From: Epithemia pelagica
Taxonomy: Eukaryota; Bacillariophyta; Bacillariophyceae; Surirellales; Surirellaceae
Direction: 5' to 3'
Length of the DNA stretch: 64,000 bases
Assembly: GCA_946965045.2 (NCBI GenBank)
Contig: OX337238.1
Span: forward strand, 248,001 to 312,000
Shown here: one piece after another, positions 44,515 through 54,609 of the stretch
How the letters are laid out: every line of letters starts with the position of its first letter
Numbering within the stretch: position 1 is the stretch's first letter
Made by a program: the position numbers and the translations under genes
The notes under the pieces: model-generated
What the model saw: only the letters and a program-made list of their open reading frames with translations
Databases searched by the model: none
Told to the model about the DNA's origin: nothing

Positions 44515-45978
44515 CTACTCCAAATTCAGATGAGTGTTGTGATTGACGCCAATAGCAGATTGAATCCATGGACAATATAGACGAGAATCTATAATAGTCC
44601 ATCCTTGAAGACGGTGGGTTGTTTTTTGTTGTTTCTTCAGATAACCAGCACGTTCCAGAGTTCGTAGCAGATTGGTAGAGACACGTTGTGTCCCAACCTC
44701 TTCTGTCAACACAGATTTTGTAACGGTATTGTGGATATGAGACGTAGTGACCCAATTGTCAGTGAAGTGATGGATTACCAAATGTTCAATCATTGCGTAT
44801 AGACAGTGAAGTTTGGTTTCGAAGTCGTATGTAGATTGGATAAAGAATGGACTTTGTGTCCATCGCATAACACACTTGATTGTATTTCGGGAAACGGTAG
44901 CTTTGGTCCACCTCGACTCACTCACGGTAGGGATCGATGCGGCTGGTGTTTCGTTGAGAAGAGGGAGAAGTCTGTTGTGGGTACCCATTCTTGTTCCAAC
45001 ACATCGTCGGGGGATGAAAATGATCAATCCAACTCCCCATGTATCCTCGGAACTTATGGAAGCGATCTTGGATACAGACTTTGCTCGACGTTCTGGGATT
45101 TTGTGTATGAGAGACTGTAGCATTCTGAAATATGGGAGAGGTTCTCTGCACATGATTGCCGTTGTTACTCCACGTGCATCTAGTAGCTGTTTGGATCTTT
45201 CGAGTTCTCGATCATGGTGTAGTCCAGATAATACGATTCCACATTTGCACCACTTACCCAAGGTAACGTACGCCACTCTTTCCAGGAAGTTCTTTGGTTT
45301 TTCCATGGTCAAGAGCATGGATGGGGTACGTCCTCCGGTAAGAATCTCGTCCACTATTATACCAAATTCGTGGTGTCTGGATAGCAGGGCAACTTTTTCC
45401 AAAAAATGATCACTGAGAAGACATCCATTTGACGCCAATAATAGTTCTAGGAAAAGAACCGTGACAGGTTTGTCAATTGATCGTTGATAAACACATCGTT
45501 GGTGGAGGAGGCGTAAACAGATGTCTTCGTAGGATTGTAATTGATGTGTCTTCAGAGTCCCTGGAATGTGGTATGGTAGTGCAATCGTCCTGTACTTTGC
45601 TGCTATCGAAACTTCGTCGTTGTCAGGGGTACGAATGAAAGAGGGTCCTTCGTTGATTTGGAAATCTGATGTTGACCACGATTGCAGGGGACCTAAATCT
45701 CCAGAAACATAACTACCACAACCAATTAAGACACCAGTAGTATCACCCTTACTCAAACTGGTGATTGCGAAAAGGTTTGCGTCCGATCCATTTGGGGTCA
45801 ATTTTTCCAAACTGAAATAGGATCGTGTCATTTGCTGGATTATAGAACGCAATTCAGTCTCTGCGGTTCGGTCCGAAGTAGTACAGCAGATATCAATGGC
45901 CTTCCGTTTCGGTGGTCGTCGTGTTTGTTCGAGAATCACATATAAGGCACCCCATTGGTTTGCAAAGTCATCCGCCAT
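44515..45978 (-). CDS. class-III aminotransferase-like protein carried by the transposon
   Basis: 487 residues, single exon, starting ATG-GCG-GAT. Residues about 45-290 follow the order of PLP-dependent class III aminotransferases: LTPNGSDANLFAI (the N-S-G-x-E-A helix), IGCGSYVSGDLGP (position of the Y-H-G turn), VLFLELLLASNGCLLSDHFL, FGIIVDEILTGGR (the PLP-ring Asp is present) and VTLGKWCKCGIVLSG (candidate Schiff-base Lys). The C-terminal 100 residues (SHIHNTVTKSVL, VSTNLLRTLERAGYL) look like a winged-helix DNA-binding domain. It converges on the transposase gene, 42 bp between stops. An aminotransferase fold in a DNA transposon is unexpected. Activity and substrate are unknown; a non-catalytic role is possible. 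Confidence 0.6.
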   Translation of the reverse strand: MADDFANQWGALYVILEQTRRPPKRKAIDICCTTSDRTAETELRSIIQQMTRSYFSLEKLTPNGSDANLFAITSLSKGDTTGVLIGCGSYVSGDLGPLQSWSTSDFQINEGPSFIRTPDNDEVSIAAKYRTIALPYHIPGTLKTHQLQSYEDICLRLLHQRCVYQRSIDKPVTVLFLELLLASNGCLLSDHFLEKVALLSRHHEFGIIVDEILTGGRTPSMLLTMEKPKNFLERVAYVTLGKWCKCGIVLSGLHHDRELERSKQLLDARGVTTAIMCREPLPYFRMLQSLIHKIPERRAKSVSKIASISSEDTWGVGLIIFIPRRCVGTRMGTHNRLLPLLNETPAASIPTVSESRWTKATVSRNTIKCVMRWTQSPFFIQSTYDFETKLHCLYAMIEHLVIHHFTDNWVTTSHIHNTVTKSVLTEEVGTQRVSTNLLRTLERAGYLKKQQKTTHRLQGWTIIDSRLYCPWIQSAIGVNHNTHLNLE

Positions 45979-46610
45979 GGGAACATATGAGAGAGAGAAA
46001 AAAAAGCGCACTCAATTGTAACCACAGCGTATGGGAGAGGTCGCTGAAAATTTGTTGAGAATATGCAAAAAGTGAGGAAAGAATGGAGAATAAAAAATGA
46101 GCGAAACTTGTGCCAAGAATACATAGAAATTTTCAAAAAAGAGACACGAACCGATGTTATGTGAAAATAAGATTGACTGGTGTGTAGGCAAGACTAAATC
46201 TATAATAGACGGCTCGGTTTCCGGTTTACTCCGTTATATGCGCGCATGTCGTCGACAGAGTAGGCACGCTCGAAAGGTGTCTATATGGAAAACGAATTTG
46301 TCCCATATTTGAAAAATATTTGATTGGTAAGGTTTCTTAGAGGTAGGACATGAAGTTGTAAAGAAGAGTATTATCGGAACTCTAACAAGAAATCAGAAGA
46401 GGGTGTTGTATCGAAAGGTAAAATACGATATGTTCAGTCATATTTGTTTGACATTGACCTAAGTAAATTTGTATGAATTTTAAATATAGGCAGGGAATAA
46501 ATAAAGGAATATGGATGGTACGTTGGCATGTTATGTGTATTTAGAGGGTTTCAAATTCAAAAAGGAGAGCCGACGTGCTGAGACGCTGCATGTAAGCGCT
46601 TTTTTTGGGA
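45979..46610. promoter_or_regulatory. divergent spacer inside the transposon
   Basis: An AT-rich spacer between the starts of the aminotransferase-like gene and the last gene. It contains no gene. Short AT blocks near 46100, 46310 and 46480 could hold promoters. Confidence 0.4.
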
Positions 46611-47480
46611 ATGGAGAAAGAGAGGTGGGAGAAAGAGATGCGTACTATAATACATTCTCACAACTTATTATTTTTGTGCTGTGAATCTTTGGATCATCTC
46701 TCTCGTCTCTCTGATGTCTCTCATCGTTCGAATGCCTGCGAAATGAAGACAAGTCCATATACTTATTTCCTATCGAACACAACAGTCCCAGAAACGGTGC
46801 CAAACAATGTTATCTATTTTGTCATTGGTTTGGACTATCGGAAAAGATTTTACAAGGGGATGATGGTGAAGGTGTTGGAGTCAATTGGTGAGACTGTTAA
46901 GAAGTCAGATTTCGTGGAAGAGCATGATGACGAGATGAAGTGTTTCGGGTATCCTACTTATAAGGTCAAGCAGAAGAAGTCAAGGGAGGGTTTGGTGCTG
47001 GCTCAGCGTTATTTTTACAATCTGGGGTATAGGCCCCATACACAAGATCCATTCGTGCAGATCTATGACTTGTGGAGGATGAGAAGTCTGTATTTGATTG
47101 TGATTGAAGGAAAGGTGGTTTCGAAATTGCATCACCTTCATGAGCACATTTTCTTCTACAACGAAACGGATAATATTTTGACTGTGCAAAAATGTAACAA
47201 CGAGATCAAAGGATACCCACCTGAGGCTTTGAGAGTGATGGACATATCAGTGGAACGGCCACATATGGCGGTAACAGTATATGGCGTGGACGACGATGGG
47301 GAATATGATAGCAATTTTTGCGCTATGTATACCTTGAATCCAAATGCGGCGGGTATGAATAATAAGAAAAAGACAAGAGGATCGAAGAGCAGTATCACGT
47401 CATCGTCATCCGTTGTTTCGAATGATAATAAGAATGATGACGATGATCATATTGAGGACGACGAGGAAGAAAAAAAATAG
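46611..47480 (+). CDS. orphan transposon protein
   Basis: 289 residues from the ATG at 46611; a later ATG at 46743 (MKTSPYTYF) is an equally good start and drops a Ser/His-rich leader. The body (VIYFVIGLDYRKRFYKGMM, YPTYKVKQKKSREGL, RYFYNLGYRPHTQDPF) is compact and basic, and the tail is Ser- then Asp/Glu-rich. No family is recognised. It ends inside the right subterminal region, 246 bp from the element end. Confidence 0.55.
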   Translation: MEKERWEKEMRTIIHSHNLLFLCCESLDHLSRLSDVSHRSNACEMKTSPYTYFLSNTTVPETVPNNVIYFVIGLDYRKRFYKGMMVKVLESIGETVKKSDFVEEHDDEMKCFGYPTYKVKQKKSREGLVLAQRYFYNLGYRPHTQDPFVQIYDLWRMRSLYLIVIEGKVVSKLHHLHEHIFFYNETDNILTVQKCNNEIKGYPPEALRVMDISVERPHMAVTVYGVDDDGEYDSNFCAMYTLNPNAAGMNNKKKTRGSKSSITSSSSVVSNDNKNDDDDHIEDDEEEKK

Positions 47481-47481
47481 T

Positions 47482-47696
47482 GTTACTCAGTTGTTGCGAA
47501 GTAGAAAAGTTTTATGCAGTAAATTTGAACCAAATAAAGATTTATGCAGTTCAATTGGACAAATAACATATTAGACAGTAGACCGTACAACAATTAACTC
47601 TTATTCAGTTAGATTTTTTGAATAAAATCAATGATTCGGAATCGGATCTTAAACAGTTGAAATAATACTGTTTAAATAATATTTAGTTGAGGAATC
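47482..47696. repeat. right subterminal repeat array
   Basis: At least six copies of the TTA-[CT]-TCAGTT-like motif or its TTATGCAGT variant (47484, 47512, 47541, 47601, 47651 and neighbouring), and the terminal inverted repeat contributes one more. It mirrors the left array. Confidence 0.7.
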
Positions 47697-47726
47697 CGTT
47701 ATTCAGTCAGAAATTGACTTGCAGTG
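47697..47726 (-). repeat. right terminal inverted repeat
   Basis: Ends ATTGACTTGCAGTG at 47713-47726, the exact reverse complement of the first 14 bases of the left repeat. The similarity continues inward for 16 more positions with four mismatches. Confidence 0.85.
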
Positions 47727-48839
47727 AAAAACATAAATTGAAACCGCCAAGGCGGTATAGGACGGCTGAGTTCAGTATCCGTATTCAGGAGCCGTAGTTT
47801 TCTCTACATGATGGGTAGCGGCCATAGGTCTACTATTAAGGAGTACGAGTGAATTAAAGAGACGTGTTTCTGGTGGATGCTTGGAGGGCCTGAAATGAAC
47901 ATGAAACTGTTATCACTAAGCAGACATTCCGCTGCAGTTGTCTGCTTCCAACGGTTTTTTTTAAGTAAGAGACCTTCATTTCATAAACCCGTCTTGTTGT
48001 TCAAAAACTGACAATGAGGATGGAACAGGAACTGGATTGGAATGTTGACGAACATGATGAGCGTGATGATAGTTTCCCTTTTTTGCCACTCGGATCCAAA
48101 AATGACCCAAGATATACACCCAGACCAGGACTGGTTTGCTGATGTTGATGGTACTTATGGCCACATGCGTTCGAGAAAGGGAGAATTTTGAACCAGACGG
48201 GAAAGTGGAATCAGAAAGGGAACTGGTTTGATTATTACATGTCTTTCTCATCTTATTCTGTCTAGTTGATCGTAGTTGATTGTTGCTTTCCTTCTCCATT
48301 TTGCTGTCGTTCATATTACTGCTGCTGTGGGAGGATCGTCGGTCGAGGTTATCGTGGTGGGGGGTTGGTTTCCATGTGCGCTGCTCGCTTTCACAGTAGA
48401 AAGTCTAGACTAGTAGCTTGTTTGTGCATCGTCGTACTCGTATAGTCATTTCTCTTGGTCTTGTTGCTCCTCCTTGTCGTTGCTAGTTGTGGTTGTCGCT
48501 GCTCGTCAAAGAGGTTGATTCATGGGTCTGTCGTTCCTCCATCCTCATCTCTTGTTGTCAGCTTTTGATTGTTGCGTTTGGGTTGCGTTGGGTGTTGTCG
48601 TCGTTCGGCCGAAACTAGGAGTGGATTGTTGCGTTTGGGTGCTGTTGTCGCTGGTATGCTGCTCTTTTGGATAGCTTGCGTCTGGTTGTCAATTGTTGAG
48701 TGTGGTGTTGGTGTTGATGTTGTTTCGTTCGGCCGAAATGAGAAGTGGATTGTTGAGTATGATGATGTTGTTGTTGTTGTTGTTGTTGTTGTCGGTGTCG
48801 CCGCTTGTTTCCGATTTGCCTCGTATGATTGTTGCATTC
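47727..48839. other. host flank right of the transposon, repeat-rich, no gene
   Basis: No convincing gene. Between about 48590 and 48770 an imperfect tandem duplication of about 120 bp (block CGTTCGGCCGAAA... GTGGATTGTTG) is followed by a GTT microsatellite at 48768-48792. These make long but low-complexity open frames on both strands. Confidence 0.5.
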
Positions 48840-49566
48840 GTAGTCATTTCGATTCGGTACTCCATCTGGTGTCGTTTCTTGAAGACCCGGACGCTGTATG
48901 GGACGATGAGGAGTTCGCCCGCCGAATGTACGCTGCCATGAACCCGGGCCCTGTTGGGTATGGTCCATTGGAATTCGACCAATCGACTCAATCCGCAATA
49001 CGTCACCTGGCAAATGCATTGCAAAACCATCCTTTTTTACATTCCCTTACATGGGGTAATGGGCCCGAACATGTGTCACAAGCGGTGGCTTTGGCGCTGT
49101 TGGCCGCACTCCCTCACAATAAAACGATCAAGAAACTGGACCTGAGTCATACTCCAAGAGGATTTCAGACCACACTGCCGGAGCTGCTGGAGGGAGCGCA
49201 GCACGTGGAAGAACTTTTGCTCCCTTGGCCAACATGGATACCGCGCGAGTGAACATGGTCGCATTATGGGTTCACAAAACTCTGAGTGTTACAGGAATCG
49301 GAAAGCGCCGAGTGAAATCTCTTTTGGAGAGAGATTCTCCCTTGTCCATGCAGTACTTTCTGATCCAAATGGCCCTGTTACGGAACATGCATGTGAGACT
49401 TGCCAAAAACACAACGTTCTTGCATGGCGATATACCCCTCGTTGTATGGGCACGAATGTTGGCCGCGCTTGGATCAAATGTTAAAGAGGGTACTCCAGTC
49501 TTTTGGTTTCTAAAGAATCACGTGCTCTCCCCACCTTCGTTGAACAAGACCGCATTGGAAGCTTAG
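48840..49566 (+). pseudogene. broken LRR/ribonuclease-inhibitor-like gene
   Basis: From 48840 to 49252 one frame reads LHLVSFLEDPDAVW, then AIRHLANALQNHPFLHSLTW and TIKKLDLSHT, the style of RNI-type leucine-rich repeats common in diatoms. From about 49300 another frame reads LAKNTTFLHGDIPLVVWARML and FWFLKNHVL, the usual C-terminal block of such proteins. The frames do not connect, no start codon precedes the first block in a sensible context, and a third frame is open between them. Likely a decayed gene or one with unresolved introns. Confidence 0.45.
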
Positions 49567-50096
49567 ACTGGCTAGACAGACATGCTGTATGGGCAGATTC
49601 ACGTGACGCGTTCTCAATGTCGTTCAGTCTCCTATCAGGAAAAGGACTCTGAAAAGATAGCCAGCATTATAGACATAATTCTTTTGTACTTCGCCAAAAA
49701 AACCTTTGTAGCTGAGAAGCTCCGTTCGAGTGGATCTGTTGTTGATTGTGGTTTTGTGGTTCTATCCATCCCCGAGGATGAACAGCTTGGATTCGGCGTC
49801 GTGTTGGTGGCGGTGATGGTGACACACAGTTGTTTGCCGGTGGCGGCGGCTGCTCGTTTGGTGTTGGAGAAGTGGAATTGCTATCGTCGTCCTCTTCCCT
49901 GGATCGTTTCCATACCATGTCCAGTTCCCCTTTGGTACTACTACCCCTTTTCCTTGTTTGCTGTTGCGGCGGCCGACTGTTCGTCATGGTGTATTTCATG
50001 GGGATGGCACTTAGCGATTTTGGAGCGACTGACTGTGAGAGTGGAGCGGGGAGCTCGTAACGTCATTCAACGTCAAATTACAGGCTTCGACACAAA
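49567..50096. other. no gene recognised
   Basis: Open frames exist on both strands (plus frame from 49582, minus frame 49667-49999) but neither shows a domain; the plus frame runs on into the inverted repeat at 50097, which argues against it. Confidence 0.4.
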
Positions 50097-50183
50097 AACC
50101 CTCGGTATCAGTGTCCACTGCTTAGCTGTTTTTTGTCTGTGCCAGCTTCATAGGTTCCCAAGTGGACACAGACAGAAAATTTC
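50097..50183 (+). repeat. left 87-bp inverted repeat
   Basis: Pairs with 51417-51503; two mismatches near 50138 and 50146. Similarity stops abruptly after TTTC. Confidence 0.85.
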
Positions 50184-51416
50184 ACTTTTCGTCTGTCCTT
50201 TTCACCAATATAGTTCCTCGTGCTGGTGGAAATGCCGGCGTGCAAGTGACAGTTGGCGGTTAGCATCTTCCTGTGACCGTGACCACGATTCAAATTTGGA
50301 ATCCTTTCACACGACTCTCGTCTCGTCACAAAAATCTCACGCGGTGTCAAAAGCATCGACATTCGACATTGACCATGAAGCGAGCTCTTTATGAATCCTT
50401 GCGACCTGAAGCAGTATTTTGGTTGGTTTTTCTCTCTTGTTGCTTGTTGTTTGTCTCTTAGCTTCTTTCATGTCCTGCGTAGTTTTCTCACACGTTATCT
50501 CATTAATCTTTGTCCCTGTTAATGATGATGGGTGGTGCTCCTTTGATTTGTCGCAATCAAACGGAGGACAAGTCATTGTAGGCCGTTTGCCACAACTTTT
50601 CCTTGCTCTAATCGTAGTGCTCCTTGATTGTTGGTTGTGTTCTTATCTTTGTAGCATGGTTTTTTACTCTCATCATTGTGCTTCGCCTAGTCCATCTCCA
50701 TGTTGATCACAGATCAAGAACCTTTCTTTGTGTGTCGGATACTCAAGTACATAGACCTCGAGATGACAACAAACTAAGGCAGCTTGTTGCCACTAGGCCT
50801 ACTCAAACTAGTCTTCGTAGATCACAGAGTCGATCAGTTGCTTCAAGATGGCCCCAAACCTTCACCAGAGTGTCATGGTGGTTGAAAGCACGGCAATAAC
50901 ACGCACGATCTTACAAAATCAATGAAAGATTAGAAATAAACTTCTGATAGAAACTCCTAGGAGTAGTATACAAAGAAAGAAGCTCTATGTGGTCTCCAAT
51001 TTTAAGCCGAGGCTCGAATGGAGAATTGACATTCCATAGGCACAAACATTCACTCTCAATGAAGTGGACAGAGAGAGAGAGAGAGTTCTCGAATGTTGAA
51101 TATCAGAAGAGAAAAACGAATACAAGTGTGAGGGAGAAGTTAGAATGACAGTTCAAGAGCTGTTGTTGTCATGGAGACATTTTTGTACGTTCAAACTTAC
51201 CTCAACTGCATGAAAGGCGACAATTCATGCCATGCCATTGTGGGTGATGGCCTCTGTGTGATTTTATGGGGGATTTGGAATTTGGATGGCGCATTCTGCA
51301 ACCGTCATCCACGCAGGGCCGCTTGCTGGGCATGCGTCAGTTTCATGAACTGCGAAAACTCCAGCTGGGTATGCGTGCCAATTTGCAATTTAGTCATTTC
51401 CATTTGCGTCAAAAAG

Positions 51417-51503
51417 GAAATTTTCTGTCTGTGTCCACTTGGGAACCTATGAAGGTGGCACTGACAAAAAACAGCTAAGCAGTGGACACTGATACCGAGG
51501 GTT
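51417..51503 (-). repeat. right 87-bp inverted repeat
   Basis: Reverse complement of 50097-50183 at about 98% identity. Confidence 0.85.
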
Positions 51504-51543
51504 AGTGGTCATAGATCGATGGTTGGGAGTCGTACATTAATAT

Positions 51544-51637
51544 AATGGATACGTCAAGGGTGAGACCTTACTCGCAAATTACGCGGTTGGAGGTGCACCT
51601 CCAAATCATACCGTGACCGACCATTAAAGTATCCATT
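51544..51637. repeat. 94-bp foldback with perfect 18-bp palindrome
   Basis: AATGGATAC at 51544-51552 and GTATCCATT at 51629-51637 form the ends. TTGGAGGTGCACCTCCAA at 51587-51604 is a perfect palindrome in between. It could be a tiny MITE or a regulatory hairpin. Confidence 0.45.
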
Positions 51638-52149
51638 GCTATATCATTGGCATATATATTTAACCGTTCCATCAACCGCCATGTTTGCTCAATTGTACTT
51701 TTTACTCTAGTGTCCGTCCGTTTTCGGTACAGCTGGTCTTTCTGGAAATTCCCACCCCAGACCCCAAGCCTTACGGCCCACCCGTCCCGTTCATACTGAA
51801 CTCAGACGAATTTCCAAAATCTAAATTCCAAATGCTAGCAAGATGTGGCTCGCTCGATCTATATGGCTTGATTGTATTAAGCCTCTCCATTCACTCACCT
51901 ATTCTTTCTTCGCAGGCCGACTCGAGCTACAATATTCGCGCACGGTCACACAACTACTATCGACATCGACGGGGTTCCCCACAAACTATAGTTCGGTATA
52001 GCTGGAGTTGGAGGGCACTACTCCTACGATTTTGGAATGTTCCTCTTCCTTCTACCTAGATCCATGATGTAGAATTCATGAAGCGGTGAAACAAAAAGGA
52101 AAGCATTATTCATCATCAACTAGAGGTACACGTGGGATGTTTGGTGATT
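51638..52149. other. no gene recognised
   Basis: A plus-strand frame at 51685-52059 has no domain. Nothing else is visible before the beta-helix relic. Confidence 0.4.
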
Positions 52150-52940
52150 TTAGCACTCGCAGTCACAAATGCCGTGGTCGCCATCCTTGGTGCAGGTGAT
52201 TGCCTGGTGGGTGAAGCTGCCGATACCGGAAAAATCACCACTGGTGTGCAAACCGATATAACTTTCAATGTCGCCGAACGTGAAAACCTCTCCATTGATT
52301 ACGCGCGGGGGGGGGGGGGGGGGGGGCATTTCCACAGAACGTACCTTTTTGGAGAACCAGCTTCAAAGTTGAATCTTCAGAGACACCAATGCCAGCCTCC
52401 ACATCCACAAATTTCGCCGTGGAAACGCCATCTTCAAATAACTGAATCCCCCAAAAGTCATTGTTATTAGCAGTGACATTAAAAACAAACAAGTTTGACA
52501 CGATTCCATCCCGCACTTCAATGCCATGGCAGCCATTAAAGAATTCTAAGAGACGATATGGCCCCGCGAGAGAGGCCGTACGCCTCAAGACCATTGCAAT
52601 AGTTGTTGTTCGAGTTCACATTCTCAAGTACACTGTTAAAAGACAGCATATGGATTCCAAAATCGAAACCGGAAATTTCGTACAGTTTCATTGTCGCCCG
52701 TTAGTGCCAGACCATACCCACAACTTGACTTGCACTTTCTTCAATTTTGTGACCTGGACAATCCAACGTTATGCGTGAGGCGGAAATCGTAATCGCACCG
52801 TCACTACGTTTCTCAGTAGGGCATCTCATCTCGTCTTTCAGTATGACAAGTGAGTCATCATAACCATTGGCACTGCTCAGGTCAATCAGGCAGTCATTTT
52901 GCCCAAGGGCTTTGACCGTCGTGTCGGCATCGCAGGGAGG
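52150..52940 (-). pseudogene. decayed right-handed beta-helix gene
   Basis: Minus-strand remnants match the three intact beta-helix genes: ITISASRITLDCPGHKIEES, SSANGYDDSLVIL, a region like VTANNNDFWGIQLFEDGVSTAKFVDVEAG, and a C-terminal ICDCEC stop. Frames shift several times, a 20-G tract interrupts it, and the signal peptide and start are absent: sequence corresponding to the mature N-terminus (CDADTTVKALGQNDC) runs directly into the 3' end of the sulfotransferase at about 52940. Confidence 0.8.
52307..52326. repeat. G20 homopolymer
   Basis: Twenty consecutive G on the plus strand within the decayed beta-helix gene. The length is prone to sequencing error. Confidence 0.9.
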
Positions 52941-52957
52941 TTCTTACTATTCTAGTA

Positions 52958-54402
52958 TTACCCACATAATGTGACACCATGTTTGTGTTCAAGAGTCTCG
53001 ACTTTTTTGTGAAACAACGCCACGGCCTGTTGGTACAAGTGTTGGTCCACCGCCGTCAATTCGTGAATCAAGCGGCGTTCCTGTAGCGTGAGATTGTAGG
53101 TCGTTCCATGCTGTACGACGCCATGTGCGTACGTGGGCAGTTCCCGTCGTTCTTGTTTTTGCTGGCCCCGAGTACAATCGCAAACGGCAGGGACATGGTC
53201 CAAAGCGATGGTCAAAAAGACACAACTGCTCGTTTCAAACCGGGACAAGATTCCAATGGCTTGAAACCTGGCCTCGAGTTGTTGTTTGATTGTTTGCGAG
53301 GAGTTGGCGGAGGAGGAACCAATTCCCGTGACCCAGCTCTGGAAATTAATGGGCACATAGCACGAGAATTTGCCGTCCCTCCATCGAAGATAGGGATCCT
53401 GAACTGGATTCAGGACCGCATGACTGTGGAAAGGCTCTTGTTGCTCCAGTGATAATAAAAGGGTTTTCCATTCCATCAACCACTCGAGCAAGGTTTCAGG
53501 CATTTGTTCACTGTTGGGTCGACGTTGAATTTGGCAATGAAAGAATTGCGAAATGACATGGGCCGTTGGTTCTCGAACCATGGTAAAGGATGGTGGTACC
53601 TCATCCATGAGCAGTTGATTGAAAAAGAGTCCTTCCGTGGCAAAGAGTTGTTTGCGTGGATAGTCCTGTTGCCAGTTCCGAAACTGGCTCGGAGGGTGAT
53701 CCAAACCCAACCCAAAATCTTGAAAGGGGACGCCATTGTGTCGCAAGGTTTTCAACATGGAGATTCCACCCGTCTGTGTACATATATATAGTCCCATGGA
53801 ACCATTAGTATTAGATTGTCAACAGTCGCTCCAATTAATGGATAATAGATGGTCCTACCTTGGGTATATGCAGATACTGCCGCAGCGACAAAACGAAAAG
53901 GAAGCACAAATTGAGACCTTTGTTTGGATTCTTTCGAAAGCACTATAGTGTCGTACAACGTACGTACGTAATAACGTTTCGTGGTGGCGTTCAGGATAGG
54001 ATTCAGGGGACGGGTGGCAGGAAACATTTGTTGTCGTCGTCGTCGTCTCTTTGTTTGTCCTTGTCTCTGGGCCGAGCGGACCAAGGATGTGGAGCTTTGT
54101 GACGATTCGGATCGACCCTGGAGATAGGAATCATTCGGTCCACGGAACGTATCTGGGAAGGAATGCTGTCGTTTGGAATTTGTAGTGTTGGATGGTTCGT
54201 GGACCATGGGGACGATCGAAACCACTGGACCATTGTTGTCGTCATTGGCGGCAACCATCACAAGGACATGCGAATGGTAGCAATTCCGGATCGCAACGAG
54301 GCTGCTGGCCACAAGCAAAGCCACAATGAAACATTCATTGGACAAGGAGAACCGGAAGGGTCTCCACCACGGTGATTTCCATACTGGTAGTTTGTTCCTC
54401 AT
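52958..54402 (-). CDS. Golgi-type sulfotransferase, single-pass membrane protein
   Basis: Two exons (54402-53878, 53773-52958) give about 446 residues. A type II signal anchor (ECFIVALLVASSLVAI) follows a short basic tail. The catalytic part begins right after the intron with TGGISML, matching the end of the PAPS 5'-phosphosulfate loop (usually P-K-T-G-G-T-S), and continues to FTMVREPTAHVISQFFHC, the 3'-phosphate site. The C-terminus, TAVDQHLYQQAVALF, is typical of Golgi carbohydrate sulfotransferases. The intron acceptor is clear (TACACAG after a TACTAAT branch site). The donor chosen (GCA/GTATCT) keeps frame but leaves the usual Pro-Lys missing; a better GTAGG donor 19 nt inward breaks the frame. 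A 3' fragment is copied at 34090-34262. Confidence 0.72.
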
Positions 54403-54609
54403 GGTGAAGAATCAACTCTCTCCATTTCCATCATGGGGCTCTTGGCACGTCTTTTGGTCTTGGCGGAGTCGCTTGTGTGGAAAGCGCGCGCGCCCTCTGT
54501 TCGCCTTGCGCGTACACAATACTCTGTCAGCTACCCGGCGCACTTTTCTCACTCGGAACTCAGAACTCGGAACTCGGAACCTCTCTACTGGCTTGAGATA
54601 TGACGGCTT

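Larger units (their letters stand above)
37832..47726. mobile_element. 9.9-kb EnSpm/CACTA-like DNA transposon with cargo genes
   Basis: Bounded by 30-bp terminal inverted repeats beginning CACTGCAAGTCAAT on the left and ending in the reverse complement on the right (26 of 30 positions match). Both ends carry AT-rich subterminal arrays of a TTATTCAGTT-like motif, a layout typical of EnSpm/CACTA elements. Inside are four genes in the order accessory (minus), transposase (plus), aminotransferase-like (minus), orphan (plus). The flanks AA/AA would allow a 2-bp target duplication; no longer one is visible. Base composition is AT-richer than the neighbouring genes. The transposase frame is intact, so the copy could be recent or active. 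Confidence 0.85.
50097..51503. mobile_element. 1.4-kb element with 87-bp terminal inverted repeats
   Basis: The ends 50097-50183 and 51417-51503 are reverse complements with two mismatches in 87 positions. They start AACCCTCGGTATCAGTGTCC at the outside. The 1.23-kb interior has no gene I can support. No target-site duplication is visible. It is best explained as a non-autonomous DNA transposon or a recent inverted duplication. Confidence 0.65.

Noticed and set aside
49582-50394. 270-codon plus-strand frame
   Set aside because: Trp/Cys/Phe-rich with no domain, and it runs into the left arm of the inverted-repeat element, so it is unlikely to be a gene.
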